Shown piece by piece: positions 6,678 through 16,070 of a stretch of 21,363 nt of DNA (position 1 is the first letter of the stretch; the number at the start of each line of letters is the position of its first letter). The stretch comes from CAZFLM01 sp964519955 (GTDB lineage Bacteria > Armatimonadota > Chthonomonadetes > Chthonomonadales > CAJBBX01), in NCBI GenBank assembly GCA_964519955.1, contig CAZFLM010000097.1, positions 1 through 21,363 of the forward strand, given 5' to 3'. The notes under the pieces are model-generated. The model made no database searches. It had not been told where the DNA came from and was given only the letters and a program-made list of their open reading frames with translations. Both the position numbers and the translations under genes were made by a program.

Positions 6678-9070
6678 CAGCCTTCGGCCACAAGCTGTAC
6701 ATGGACCGCTGCATCGACAAGCTGACTGCCTACCTGGCCGACGCACGCGCCTCAGGCGACGCGGATACAGCCTTCTACAAGGCAGTCAAGCGCACCTATC
6801 ACCCCGTAGAAGAGCTGCCAAGCATCCCCTACGTGTGCCTGAAGGTGCCTACAGGCGGAGGCAAGACCGTGATGGGCTGTCGCGCCGTCGGCGCCGCGGC
6901 GCACGCGTACCTGAGCCAGGAGCGTTGCGTGGTCCTCTGGCTCGTTCCGACCGAGACCATCCGGTCCCAGACGTACAACGCGCTCCGCGACCCCAACCAC
7001 CCATACCGCACGGTCATTGAGGCCGAGCTACACGGCACGATCACGGTTCTGGACCTCCGCGAGGCCCTGGCGGTACCCCGCGCAACACTGGACGGCGATA
7101 CGGTTATCGTCGTCTCCACCCTCGCCGCTCTCCGCGTCGAGGACACCGACGGGCGGAAGATCTACGAGCAGAACGGCGCGCTGATGTCCCACCTCGACGA
7201 GTACCCGCCTGCCCTCCTGGAGGGACTCGAAACGTACGACGACGGCAAGCCGATCCCGTCACTCGCCAACGTGCTGGCACTGCGCCGCCCGGTAGTCATC
7301 ATGGACGAGGCGCACAACGCCCGCACGGACCTGTCGTTCAGCGCCCTCGCCCGCTTCCGTCCGTCCTGCATCGTTGAGTTCACCGCCACGCCAGTGACCA
7401 GCCGCAAGGGCCATCCCAGCAACGTCCTGATTGAGGTGCCGGCGAAGGACCTGAAGGAGGAGGGCATGATTAAGTTGCCCATCCATCTGCAGGTTGCGCC
7501 AGACTGGAAGCAGAGCCTCCTCAACGCCATCAACAAGCGGGCCGAGCTCCAGGCGTTCGCCGATGCCGAACATGCGAGCGGCGGCCACTACCTCCGTCCA
7601 ATCGTACTGGTGCAGGCCCAACCCAAGAACATGGACCTGCCCATCGAGGAGGTGCGTGCAGCTCTCAGCGACCTGGGCGTGCCCGACCACGAGATCGCGG
7701 TAGAGACCGGAACACAGCACGACCTGGCAGACCACGACCTGTTCTCGCCGGCGTGCCCCGTCAAGTACGTGATAACGATCGACCGCCTCCGCGAGGGGTG
7801 GGACTGCTCCTTCGCATACATCCTTTGCTCGCTGCGCGACCTTAGTTCGGCAACGGCCGTGGAGCAGATCCTGGGCCGCGTGCTCCGCATGCCGCAGGGC
7901 GAGCCGAAGGCGCGACCAGAGCTGAACCACGCATATGCGTTCGTCACCAAGAGGTTCGCGGCGCGCGCACCGCACGAGGTCCTCGCCGACGCCCTCGTGG
8001 GCAACGGCTTCACCCACGAGGAGGCCGCCGAGGCCTTCGCGTCCCCCGCCCTGCCGGGCCTCGGGGGCCTGTTCGGCAGCCCGCTCTCGCGCCCGGATGC
8101 ACCATCCCTCAAAGGGGCCACACTGACGGTTCCTCAGTTGGCGCTCTGGACTGGCAGCGAGTGGGAGCCCATCACAGAGGATCACCTGCTCCAGGCAGAT
8201 TGGAACCTTGCCACCTGCGACGCATCGCTCCCCGCGTTTGAACTCGACACGGCGATCGAGGAGTTCGTGCTGGACATTGGCAAGACGGGCAAGGCATGGG
8301 TCGCGCGCGAGCCGGCCGCCCCGCTGCCGCCACAACTCCAGCTCGCCGCGCTCCGGCTCGGGGAGTTCCGCACCAAGGGCGAAGCGGCCGTCTGGCTTGA
8401 CCGCCACATCGAACATCCCGACATCAGCCAGAGCGCCGCGCAGGCGTTCCTGATCCAGGTAGTTGAACGCCTGACTGCCGAGCGGCAGATCCCCCTTCCG
8501 TCCCTCTCCCGCCAGCGTCTCCGGCTTCGGGATGCCGCCGCAGCCCGCATAGACGAGCACAGAAAGGCCGCCCTGGCCAAGGCCCACCAGACGCTCCTCT
8601 TCGACAGCCCCACTGACCGGGTCGCGGTACGCTCAGAGGCATCATTCGCCTACCCACCCCAGTATGGAGCTCCACGCCCATACAGCGGACCGTTCGTCTT
8701 CGACCGCCACTTCTACCCAGAGATCAACGACTTGAACCACGAGGAGGAGGCCTGCGCGCGGCTCATTGACAGCCTGAACGGCACGGAGCACTGGGTGCGC
8801 AACATCGAGCGGCGGGACGACTCCTTCCGCCTGTTGCTCCCCGACAACCACTGGTTCTACCCCGACTTCCTGGTGCGGCTGAAGGATGGACGCACGCTGG
8901 TGGTGGAGTACAAGGGCGAGCATCTCGAATCGGCGGCGGACGCGCAGACCAAGGCGCGCATGGGCGAGCTCTACGAGGCACGCAGCGCTGGTGCGTGCCT
9001 GTTCCGAATGGTCGGCAAGGACGACTTCCCCGCGGCCCTGACCAGCCTTCCCGCGTGCCCGGCCGCCTAG
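6674..9070 (+). CDS. res: Type III restriction enzyme helicase/endonuclease subunit (Res)
   Basis: The 798-residue protein combines a superfamily 2 ATPase with a nuclease. Visible motifs, in order, are Walker A PTGGGKT (59-65), DEAH (211-214), FTATP (236-240), REGWD (373-377) and QILGRVLR (398-405). A C-terminal PD-(D/E)xK nuclease has Asp731 in YPDF, then Glu745 and Lys747 in EYKGE. With Mod it cuts DNA after ATP-driven communication between two inversely oriented sites. All key residues are present, so the enzyme looks functional. The ATG at 6674 overlaps the mod stop by 4 bases and has AAGGTG just upstream. An open frame extends back to 6599 within mod but adds nothing conserved. Confidence 0.94.
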   Translation: MTAFGHKLYMDRCIDKLTAYLADARASGDADTAFYKAVKRTYHPVEELPSIPYVCLKVPTGGGKTVMGCRAVGAAAHAYLSQERCVVLWLVPTETIRSQTYNALRDPNHPYRTVIEAELHGTITVLDLREALAVPRATLDGDTVIVVSTLAALRVEDTDGRKIYEQNGALMSHLDEYPPALLEGLETYDDGKPIPSLANVLALRRPVVIMDEAHNARTDLSFSALARFRPSCIVEFTATPVTSRKGHPSNVLIEVPAKDLKEEGMIKLPIHLQVAPDWKQSLLNAINKRAELQAFADAEHASGGHYLRPIVLVQAQPKNMDLPIEEVRAALSDLGVPDHEIAVETGTQHDLADHDLFSPACPVKYVITIDRLREGWDCSFAYILCSLRDLSSATAVEQILGRVLRMPQGEPKARPELNHAYAFVTKRFAARAPHEVLADALVGNGFTHEEAAEAFASPALPGLGGLFGSPLSRPDAPSLKGATLTVPQLALWTGSEWEPITEDHLLQADWNLATCDASLPAFELDTAIEEFVLDIGKTGKAWVAREPAAPLPPQLQLAALRLGEFRTKGEAAVWLDRHIEHPDISQSAAQAFLIQVVERLTAERQIPLPSLSRQRLRLRDAAAARIDEHRKAALAKAHQTLLFDSPTDRVAVRSEASFAYPPQYGAPRPYSGPFVFDRHFYPEINDLNHEEEACARLIDSLNGTEHWVRNIERRDDSFRLLLPDNHWFYPDFLVRLKDGRTLVVEYKGEHLESAADAQTKARMGELYEARSAGACLFRMVGKDDFPAALTSLPACPAA

Positions 9071-9097
9071 ATGCCGTCCAGGCCGGCGACCCAACCC

Positions 9098-9313
9098 ATG
9101 ACCACCTACCTCGTCCTCTACGAACAGGGCCCCAACAGCTGGGGCGCCTACGTCCCGGACCTGCCGGGCTGCTTCGCCGTCGGCCAGACGAGAGAACAGG
9201 CCGAGGACCGCATCCGCGGCGCCATCGACCTGCACATCCGCGGCCTCAAGGCGGACGGCGAGCCAATCCCCGAGCCATCGCACTCGGTCGGCACCGTCTC
9301 TGTCGCCGCGTAG
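9098..9313 (+). CDS. HicB-like orphan antitoxin
   Basis: The 71-residue protein has the compact partial RNase H-like HicB fold: YLVLYEQGPNSWGAYVPDLPGC, then the GQTREQAEDRIRGAIDLHI helix. HicB proteins neutralise the HicA mRNA interferase, but no HicA-like double-stranded-RNA-binding frame is seen on either side, so this copy is an orphan. No C-terminal DNA-binding domain is present. The start at 9098 matches the usual family start; an in-frame ATG at 9071, directly abutting the res stop (TAGATG), would add nine residues and allow reinitiation after res. Neither has a clear ribosome-binding site. It is probably co-transcribed with mod-res. Confidence 0.78.
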   Translation: MTTYLVLYEQGPNSWGAYVPDLPGCFAVGQTREQAEDRIRGAIDLHIRGLKADGEPIPEPSHSVGTVSVAA

Positions 9314-9334
9314 CCGCACCACGCCGCGCCCCGT

Positions 9335-9396
9335 GCGTCCGGAGGACGCTTGGCCAAAGGCCCTCCAGGCGGGGGATTCATCCTCCGACCGCCAAC
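9335..9396. repeat. Dispersed double-hairpin repeat, family A, copy 2
   Basis: Direct-orientation relative of 159-220. The first hairpin is kept as GCGTCC-GGA-GGACGC; the second, GGGGGA-TTCA-TCCTCC, carries one change in its right arm, and GGCC-AAA-GGCC lies between. The 389-base spacer between hicB and ppdK starts here and also holds the family B repeat, a 14-bp tandem array, and the ppdK terminator; no gene is seen in it. Confidence 0.8.
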
Positions 9397-9416
9397 AACC
9401 CCACCGCCACGCACCA

Positions 9417-9468
9417 CCCCAGTCCCCGCAGGGGACTTCGCCCAACCCAGAACCGGGTTTCAACCCGG
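9417..9468. repeat. Dispersed double-hairpin repeat, family B, copy 1
   Basis: This 52-bp stretch matches 15929-15980. It has hairpin GTCCCC-GCA-GGGGAC (9422-9436), a variable middle, and hairpin CCGGGTT-TC-AACCCGG (9453-9468). The layout, two short GC hairpins about 15 bases apart, is the same as in family A, suggesting related REP-like elements. It begins only 20 bases after the family A copy. Confidence 0.8.
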
Positions 9469-9589
9469 TGCCCTCAACCCCGTGCCCTCAACCCGGTCGC
9501 CTCAACCCCGTGCCCTCAACCCGGTGGCCCCAACCCGGTGGCCCCAACCCGGTGGCCCCAACCCCGTGCCCTCAACCCGGGGCCCTCAA
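9464..9589. repeat. Nine-copy 14-bp tandem repeat
   Basis: Nine uninterrupted 14-bp units run from 9464 to 9589 (consensus CCCGGTGSCCYCAA). Unit starts are at 9464, 9478, 9492, 9506, 9520, 9534, 9548, 9562 and 9576; the three at 9520, 9534 and 9548 are identical. The array grows directly out of the right arm of the family B repeat, whose AACCCGG end is the first part of the unit. There are no spacers, so it is a minisatellite and not CRISPR. 14 is not a multiple of three, which argues against coding. Confidence 0.9.
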
Positions 9590-9627
9590 CCCGGCCATCC
9601 CCCATCCCCCAACCCCCATCCCCCACC

Positions 9628-9665
9628 AAAAAAGAAGGGCCAGGAGCGAAAATCGCCCCCAGCCC
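9628..9665 (-). terminator. Intrinsic terminator of ppdK
   Basis: On the minus strand, GGGCTGGGGGCGA pairs along 13 positions (with a few G-U pairs) with TCGCTCCTGGCCC around a TTT loop, followed at once by TTCTTTTTT. It lies 38 bases past the ppdK stop. This is the clearest Rho-independent terminator in the window. Confidence 0.85.
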
Positions 9666-9671
9666 CACTTT

Positions 9672-9695
9672 CGACCTTCGACCTTCGACCTTCGA
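9672..9695. repeat. Heptamer microsatellite
   Basis: Three exact CGACCTT units plus a partial fourth, between the ppdK stop and its terminator hairpin. It probably arose by slippage. Confidence 0.7.
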
Positions 9696-9702
9696 CGCCG
9701 CC

Positions 9703-12351
<2,649 letters not shown>

Positions 12352-12397
12352 GCTGCACTGGCTCCTTCGGGAAGTGTTGAGGCTCTTTTGCCGCAGT

Positions 12398-12403
12398 ATT
12401 GTA
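12398..12403 (-). promoter_or_regulatory. Candidate -10 box of ppdK
   Basis: TACAAT on the minus strand, 46 bases upstream of the ppdK ATG, the same -10 hexamer seen at 2153 and 3348. No -35 resembling TTGACA or TTGCGT is visible at normal spacing. Confidence 0.4.
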
Positions 12404-12460
12404 CCCGTTGGCAGGTCTTCGCCATGCAGATAGCAAGGAGAGGAGCGAAAGACAGGCGCG

Positions 12461-12685
12461 CTATGGGGCCGCGCTCAGCAGCATGGCGTTGAGGCCGGCC
12501 TGCGGGAAGTGGAGGTCGGAGGTGAGCGCGTCCGTGAGACCGTGATCTGCCATGGCGACGAACGAGATGCAGTCGGTGAGGCCCCAGGCCTTGTCCGGGC
12601 GGTCGCCGAAGAGGTCGAGCGCGCGCAGGCGCCATCGGCCGAGTCCCCGGAGCGCGGGCGGCTCCGGGCACTCGCCGAGAGGCAC
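12461..12685 (-). pseudogene. Remnant of a PIN-domain toxin (C-terminal half only)
   Basis: The open frame reads LFGDRPDKAWGLTDCISFVAM and later ALTSDLHFPQAG. This aligns with the C-terminal half of the intact PIN toxin at 1435-1851 (RARPDKAWSLVDCASFVV, ALAYDHHFSQAG). The third and fourth catalytic Asp are kept (TDC, SDLHF), but the N-terminal half with the first Asp and the Glu is missing. Frame residues 1-15 are unrelated Pro/Arg-rich sequence. No antitoxin gene accompanies it. Only 10 bases separate it from the stop of the PEP-CTERM gene upstream, so the deletion probably removed the rest of a toxin-antitoxin locus. It cannot be an active RNase. Confidence 0.8.
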
Positions 12686-12695
12686 TACGCTGCGC

Positions 12696-13397
12696 CTACA
12701 GGACGCGGCGCGCCCGCGCGCGCAACCGCAGGCCGGCCGCGAGGGTGATCACCGCCAGAATCACATAGGCGGGGCCCGGTTCGGGCGTGATGTACACGTA
12801 GAAGTTGTCGAAGCCGGTGCCGGTTAGGCGGTCGCCGTAGGGGCCGTTGGCACAGAGCAGCCCGAACGTGATGACGCCACCGTGCGACGAGAAGTCCGGC
12901 TGCCCGCCTAGGAAGATATTGCCGAAGTCGTTTTGCCGGAGGCCGAACCAACTGACGGAGGTCCAAGTCGGCGGGTAGAGCCGGTCGAGGTAGTTCAGGT
13001 TGAAGTAGTCGCGGCCGTCCTGGCGAAGGGCCAGCGCGACTGCCTGGCCGGTCGCGCCGGCGATCTCGTAGTTGAGGAAGTCGAAGGAGGCGTCCAGGCT
13101 ATCGATGGGCCCCTTGTACGCCGGATCATACTGCGCGGCGTTCATGTAGCAGTACGCGAGCACGTAGTCGTTGTCAGACGCGATCACCACATCGAGCCAG
13201 TTGCCCGGGTTGCCACCGTCGGCCCCCTGGTACTTCCAAGCCCAGCCCGACCCCGTGGAGAAGGGGTAGAGCGACCAGTCCGCATCGGCAAACGTCCCGT
13301 CCTGGAAGACGGTGCAGGCCCGGGCGGGAGCGATGGAGACGGCCGCGACCATCGTGACGAGCGCGATCGCGGACGCCAATCGGCGGTAGGCTGTCAT
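12696..13397 (-). CDS. PEP-CTERM sorting-signal exported protein 1
   Basis: The 233-residue protein has an N-terminal signal peptide (MTAYRRLASAIALVTMVAAV, cleavage near PARA-C28). The mature domain is rich in aromatic, Asp and Gly residues (about 29-200). A classic PEP-CTERM tail ends the chain: Pro-Glu-Pro at 205-207, a hydrophobic span, then RLRARARR. Such tails are cut by exosortase, and the proteins end up at the surface or in the extracellular matrix. The mature domain looks beta-rich but matches no family I recognise. The start ATG 13397 has a GGAGG site five bases upstream; a longer frame to 13439 would bury the signal peptide. A sigma-54-type site lies 70 bases upstream. Confidence 0.85.
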   Translation of the reverse strand: MTAYRRLASAIALVTMVAAVSIAPARACTVFQDGTFADADWSLYPFSTGSGWAWKYQGADGGNPGNWLDVVIASDNDYVLAYCYMNAAQYDPAYKGPIDSLDASFDFLNYEIAGATGQAVALALRQDGRDYFNLNYLDRLYPPTWTSVSWFGLRQNDFGNIFLGGQPDFSSHGGVITFGLLCANGPYGDRLTGTGFDNFYVYITPEPGPAYVILAVITLAAGLRLRARARRVL

Positions 13398-13466
13398 AGG
13401 CCCCTCCCTTGTCGGGACACCCGCGGGCCGGTGTGCCATCTGCGAGCGCCCTCAACTCCGATCCAC

Positions 13467-13482
13467 TGCACAATTCGTGCCA
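13467..13482 (-). promoter_or_regulatory. Sigma-54-type promoter of PEP-CTERM gene 1
   Basis: On the minus strand this reads TGGCACGAATTGTGCA. The invariant GG and GC of the -24/-12 consensus (TGGCACR-N4-TTGCW) are exactly spaced, with a single mismatch (G for the first T of TTGC). The other PEP-CTERM gene has the same layout with the same mismatch. PEP-CTERM genes are known in several lineages to depend on RpoN with PrsR-type activators. Confidence 0.65.
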
Positions 13483-13633
13483 CACTGGCAACCGGAGCGT
13501 CCGCCTCAAGCACCACGGGGCCCATCCCCGCCCGCGCCAACTCGCCCCCAGAATCACCCACCCCGCCGCGACGCCTTTCGCCCCGCGCGCTCGTCCTGCC
13601 TCTCAGAAGACAGAACCACCGGAGGATGCCCGA

Positions 13634-14797
13634 ATGGACGACACCCTCGTCGATACCCGATCCAGCCTCAAGGCCATCTGCGCGCGCAAGGACCTCTACG
13701 AAGGCGTGCAGACGGTTGCCTATGCCGTATCCGGCCGCACCTCGCTGCCGATCCTCCAGCACGTGCTGTTCGAGGCCGAGGAGGGCAGCAGCACCCTCCG
13801 CCTGAGCGCGAGCGACCTGGAGCTGTTCATCTCGCTGACCATCCCCGCCACCATCGAGAGCGCCGGCGCCGGCACCACGCACGCCAAGATGACCACCGAA
13901 CTCCTCGGCTCGCTGCCGGAGAGCGAGGTCATCGTGGCGATCGACCGCAGCTATGCCGCACGCGTGCACTGCGACCGCTCCGACTACAAACTGCTCGGCC
14001 TGCCACCGGAGGAGTATCCGAAGCTGCCGGAGGTGCCGGACGCGAACCACTTCGCTATCCCCCAGGCGACGCTCCGCGAGATGATCAAGCAGACGACGCT
14101 GGCGGTCTCCAAGGACGAGGCGCGCGCGATCCTCACCGGCGTGCTGATGGTGCTCGAGGGCGACACGCTCTCCCTGGTCGCCACCGACACGCACCGCCTG
14201 GCCTTCCGCAAGGCGCAGGTGGCCGAGGCGCAGGGCGCCCGCCAGGCCATCGTCCCCGAGCGCGCGCTGAACGAGCTGGTGCGCACCCTCGCGGACAAGG
14301 ATGGCGACGTGCAGGTGAGCATCGCGGACAACCAGGTGAAGTTCGTGACGCCCGGCGGCGTGACGCTCATCTCCCGCCTGATCGAGGGCCAGTTCCCCGC
14401 GTTCCAGCGCGTGATCCCAACGGTCTACACGAAGGTGCTGACCGTGCAGCGCCAGCCGTTCCACCAGGCGGTGAAGCGCGCGGCCATCGTGGCCCGCAAC
14501 GCGTCGAACCGGGTGATCTTCCGCTCGCTGGACGACCGCATGACGATCTCCGCCGAGTCGAGCCAGGAAGGCAGCGCCTACGAGGAAGTGGAAGTGGTGC
14601 GCGAGGGCGACGACGTGGAGATCGCGTTTAACGCGGCGTACGTGCTGGACGTGCTGAACGTGCTCGACTGCGAAGGCGTGCGCCTCGAGCTAACCGAGTC
14701 CCTCAAGCCGGGCGTCGTGAAGCCCGTGCCCTCCGACCCCGCGGTACCCGCCCCGGACTACCTCTGCGTTCTGATGCCGATGCAGATCGTGTCGTAG
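13634..14797 (+). CDS. dnaN: DNA polymerase III beta subunit (sliding clamp)
   Basis: The 387-residue protein forms the ring-shaped dimer that tethers DNA polymerase III and other partners to DNA. Three repeated clamp folds run at about 1-130, 131-255 and 256-387. Recognisable segments include GRTSLPILQHVLFEAE, LSASDLELFIS, LVATDTHRLAF, GQFPAFQRVIP and the terminal YLCVLMPMQ that lines the partner-binding pocket. The ATG at 13634 has GGAGG eight bases upstream. The gene stands alone rather than beside dnaA and recF, so this is not an evident origin region; no DnaA-box cluster was noticed. A strong stem-loop follows the stop. Upstream it shares a 236-base gap with the divergent PEP-CTERM gene; no clear promoter of its own was seen. 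Confidence 0.96.
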   Translation: MDDTLVDTRSSLKAICARKDLYEGVQTVAYAVSGRTSLPILQHVLFEAEEGSSTLRLSASDLELFISLTIPATIESAGAGTTHAKMTTELLGSLPESEVIVAIDRSYAARVHCDRSDYKLLGLPPEEYPKLPEVPDANHFAIPQATLREMIKQTTLAVSKDEARAILTGVLMVLEGDTLSLVATDTHRLAFRKAQVAEAQGARQAIVPERALNELVRTLADKDGDVQVSIADNQVKFVTPGGVTLISRLIEGQFPAFQRVIPTVYTKVLTVQRQPFHQAVKRAAIVARNASNRVIFRSLDDRMTISAESSQEGSAYEEVEVVREGDDVEIAFNAAYVLDVLNVLDCEGVRLELTESLKPGVVKPVPSDPAVPAPDYLCVLMPMQIVS

Positions 14798-14820
14798 TGC
14801 CGGCGCACCAAACCCCGCAG

Positions 14821-14862
14821 CACCCCAACGCCCCACCGGCTCTCCGGCGGGGCGTTGGGGTG
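14821..14862 (+). terminator. Stem-loop terminator after dnaN
   Basis: CACCCCAACGCCCC (14821-14834) pairs with GGGGCGTTGGGGTG (14849-14862), and inside it CCGG pairs with CCGG around a CTCT loop, giving an 18-bp stem with one mismatch. It starts 23 bases past the dnaN stop. It lacks a T-run (TCCCTT follows), so it may be a non-canonical terminator or a 3' stabiliser. The remaining 236 bases up to the next gene contain the sigma-54-type sites and nothing else recognised. Confidence 0.7.
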
Positions 14863-14979
14863 TCCCTTGGTCCAGATACGTCGCTCAATGTGCCGCACCA
14901 ACTCCCCCGCCGTGGCTAGACCGGCGCAGCCCGCCCCAATCCCCAGATCCATGCGGGATTGGTCGCAGCGGCCGGCTGT

Positions 14980-14995
14980 TGGCACGGAACGTGCA
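14980..14995 (+). promoter_or_regulatory. Sigma-54-type promoter of PEP-CTERM gene 2
   Basis: TGGCACGGAACGTGCA has the -24 GG and -12 GC of the RpoN consensus at the exact spacing, with one mismatch shared with the site at 13467-13482. Predicted leader is about 90 nt. A second, poorer element with the same GG/GC spacing, TGGCACGCAGGCTGCC, follows at 15008-15023. Confidence 0.65.
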
Positions 14996-15098
14996 TGAGT
15001 CGGGCGATGGCACGCAGGCTGCCTGGGCTCCGTCACGAGCGCGTTCCCCTGCTGGGCCTATTCAGCGACGAAGACGCAACGGGAGGACTATACAAACG

Positions 15099-15875
15099 AT
15101 GACGATGCCGAAGATCGTGTTGGGGCTGGCGCTGGCGGCGCTGGCGCAGATGGCGTGCGCGCAGGCGCGGGCCGACGTGATCATCGCGCCGGTCGCAGGC
15201 ACGACGACCATGAGCGAGGCGTTCCCCCTCGCCAACGCTTACAACCAGAACGGCCTGTCGACTGGCTATACGAGCGGGGTGACCGACTTCAGCTCGTATA
15301 TCGCGAGCGACCCCCGTCACACCTCGTGGTTTGAGAACGACTGGATCGCCACCAGTTCCACCGGGTACGTGATACTGGACCTCGGCGCGGAGTACGATCT
15401 GGACCAGATCGCCGTGTGGAACTTCGGCGGCCCCTACGGCAGCACCGACTACTCCACGCTGCAGTTCACGCTGGAGATCTCGGCGGACGCGGCGTTCACG
15501 TCGCCGACGCTGGTGGGCACCTACAACCTAGACGTCTACGGCGCCCCGAGCACCAACCCGGCGCAGGTCTTCTCCTTCACGTCGGTCACGGGCCAGTACG
15601 TCCGACTGTCGGGGTTCGTGGCCAACGCGGGCGGCGCCCCGGCGCTCGGCGAAGTCGCCTTCGGCGCGCAGTCGACCACGTCGGTGCCGGAGCCGGGCGC
15701 GATGGCCATGCTGATCGGCGGGCTCGCGTCTCCGTGCCTGCTGGTGCTCCGCCGCCGTATGCGGTGGAAGCCGGCCGGGTCGCAGCAATCGAGGAAGCCC
15801 CTCCGGCGCGTGCAGCCAGGGGGGCTTCCTTCGTGCCTGGACGGACGCCCGATCGGCGCACATGCCCGAGGCTAG
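15099..15875 (+). CDS. PEP-CTERM exported protein 2 with discoidin (F5/8 type C)-like domain
   Basis: The 258-residue protein has a signal peptide (residues 1-25, ending ARA-D). A jelly-roll domain at about 50-190 resembles F5/8 type C carbohydrate-binding modules (YVILDLGAEYDLDQIAVWNF, then QYVRLSGF and LGEVAFG). The PEP-CTERM tail is VPEPG at 196-200, a hydrophobic span, then RRRMR at 218-222. It is likely an exosortase-sorted surface or matrix protein that binds glycans. The ATG at 15099 follows GGGAGGA by 11 bases. Oddly, 36 residues follow the Arg cluster and run across a terminator-like hairpin; family members normally stop soon after the Arg cluster, so the original stop was probably lost. 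Confidence 0.82.
   Translation: MTMPKIVLGLALAALAQMACAQARADVIIAPVAGTTTMSEAFPLANAYNQNGLSTGYTSGVTDFSSYIASDPRHTSWFENDWIATSSTGYVILDLGAEYDLDQIAVWNFGGPYGSTDYSTLQFTLEISADAAFTSPTLVGTYNLDVYGAPSTNPAQVFSFTSVTGQYVRLSGFVANAGGAPALGEVAFGAQSTTSVPEPGAMAMLIGGLASPCLLVLRRRMRWKPAGSQQSRKPLRRVQPGGLPSCLDGRPIGAHARG
15792..15832 (+). terminator. Terminator-like hairpin inside the 3' end of PEP-CTERM gene 2
   Basis: AGGAAGCCCC (15792-15801) pairs with GGGGCTTCCT (15821-15830), a 10-bp perfect stem with a 19-base loop followed by TTCGT. It overlaps codons 232-245 of the reading frame, supporting the idea that the gene once ended before it. Confidence 0.55.
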
Positions 15876-15883
15876 GGCGCTTG

Positions 15884-15901
15884 CCCCTTGCGGGAGAGGG
15901 G
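15884..15901. repeat. Small CCCCT/AGGGG hairpin
   Basis: CCCCT and AGGGG flank TGCGGGAG. The phrase CCCCTTGCGGGAGAGGGG resembles intergenic palindromes common in many bacteria. Only one copy is seen in the window. Confidence 0.4.
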
Positions 15902-15928
15902 TCGCCGTTGCGTCCGGCGGCGCGCCAC

Positions 15929-15980
15929 CCCCAGTCCCCGCAGGGGACTTCGCTCTGCGCAGGCCCGGGTTTCAACCCGG
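15929..15980. repeat. Dispersed double-hairpin repeat, family B, copy 2
   Basis: Matches 9417-9468: the first 25 bases are nearly identical, including GTCCCC-GCA-GGGGAC (15934-15948), and the second hairpin is kept as CCCGGGTT-TC-AACCCGGG. The middle differs. As at the other site, the right arm leads directly into a tandem repeat. Confidence 0.8.
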
Positions 15981-16062
15981 GCGCCTCCAGCGCTCAGCCC
16001 CCGCGTCTGCACCCGGGCGCCTCCGCCCCGCTCAGCCCCCGCGTCCGAACCCGGGTGCCTCC
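15975..16062. repeat. 36-38-bp imperfect tandem repeat
   Basis: Units starting ACCCGGGCGCCTCC begin at 15975, 16011 and 16049 (the last has ACCCGGGTG). The first two also share the downstream CGCTCAGCCCCCGCGTC. The array extends from the family B repeat to nine bases before the sufT stop, so it lies in the 3' flank of the suf operon. Confidence 0.75.
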
Positions 16063-16070
16063 GCCGCCCT

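Noticed and set aside
159..9396. Mobile element bounded by the family A repeats
   Set aside because: No transposase, integrase or tRNA target is in the segment, and it includes housekeeping-like genes. The excisionase-like HTH units alone do not make it an integrative element.
9464..9589. Possible CRISPR array
   Set aside because: The 14-bp units are contiguous with no unique spacers, and no cas gene is present.
13398..13633. Replication origin next to dnaN
   Set aside because: dnaA, recF and gyr genes are not adjacent, and no DnaA-box cluster or AT-rich unwinding stretch was noticed.
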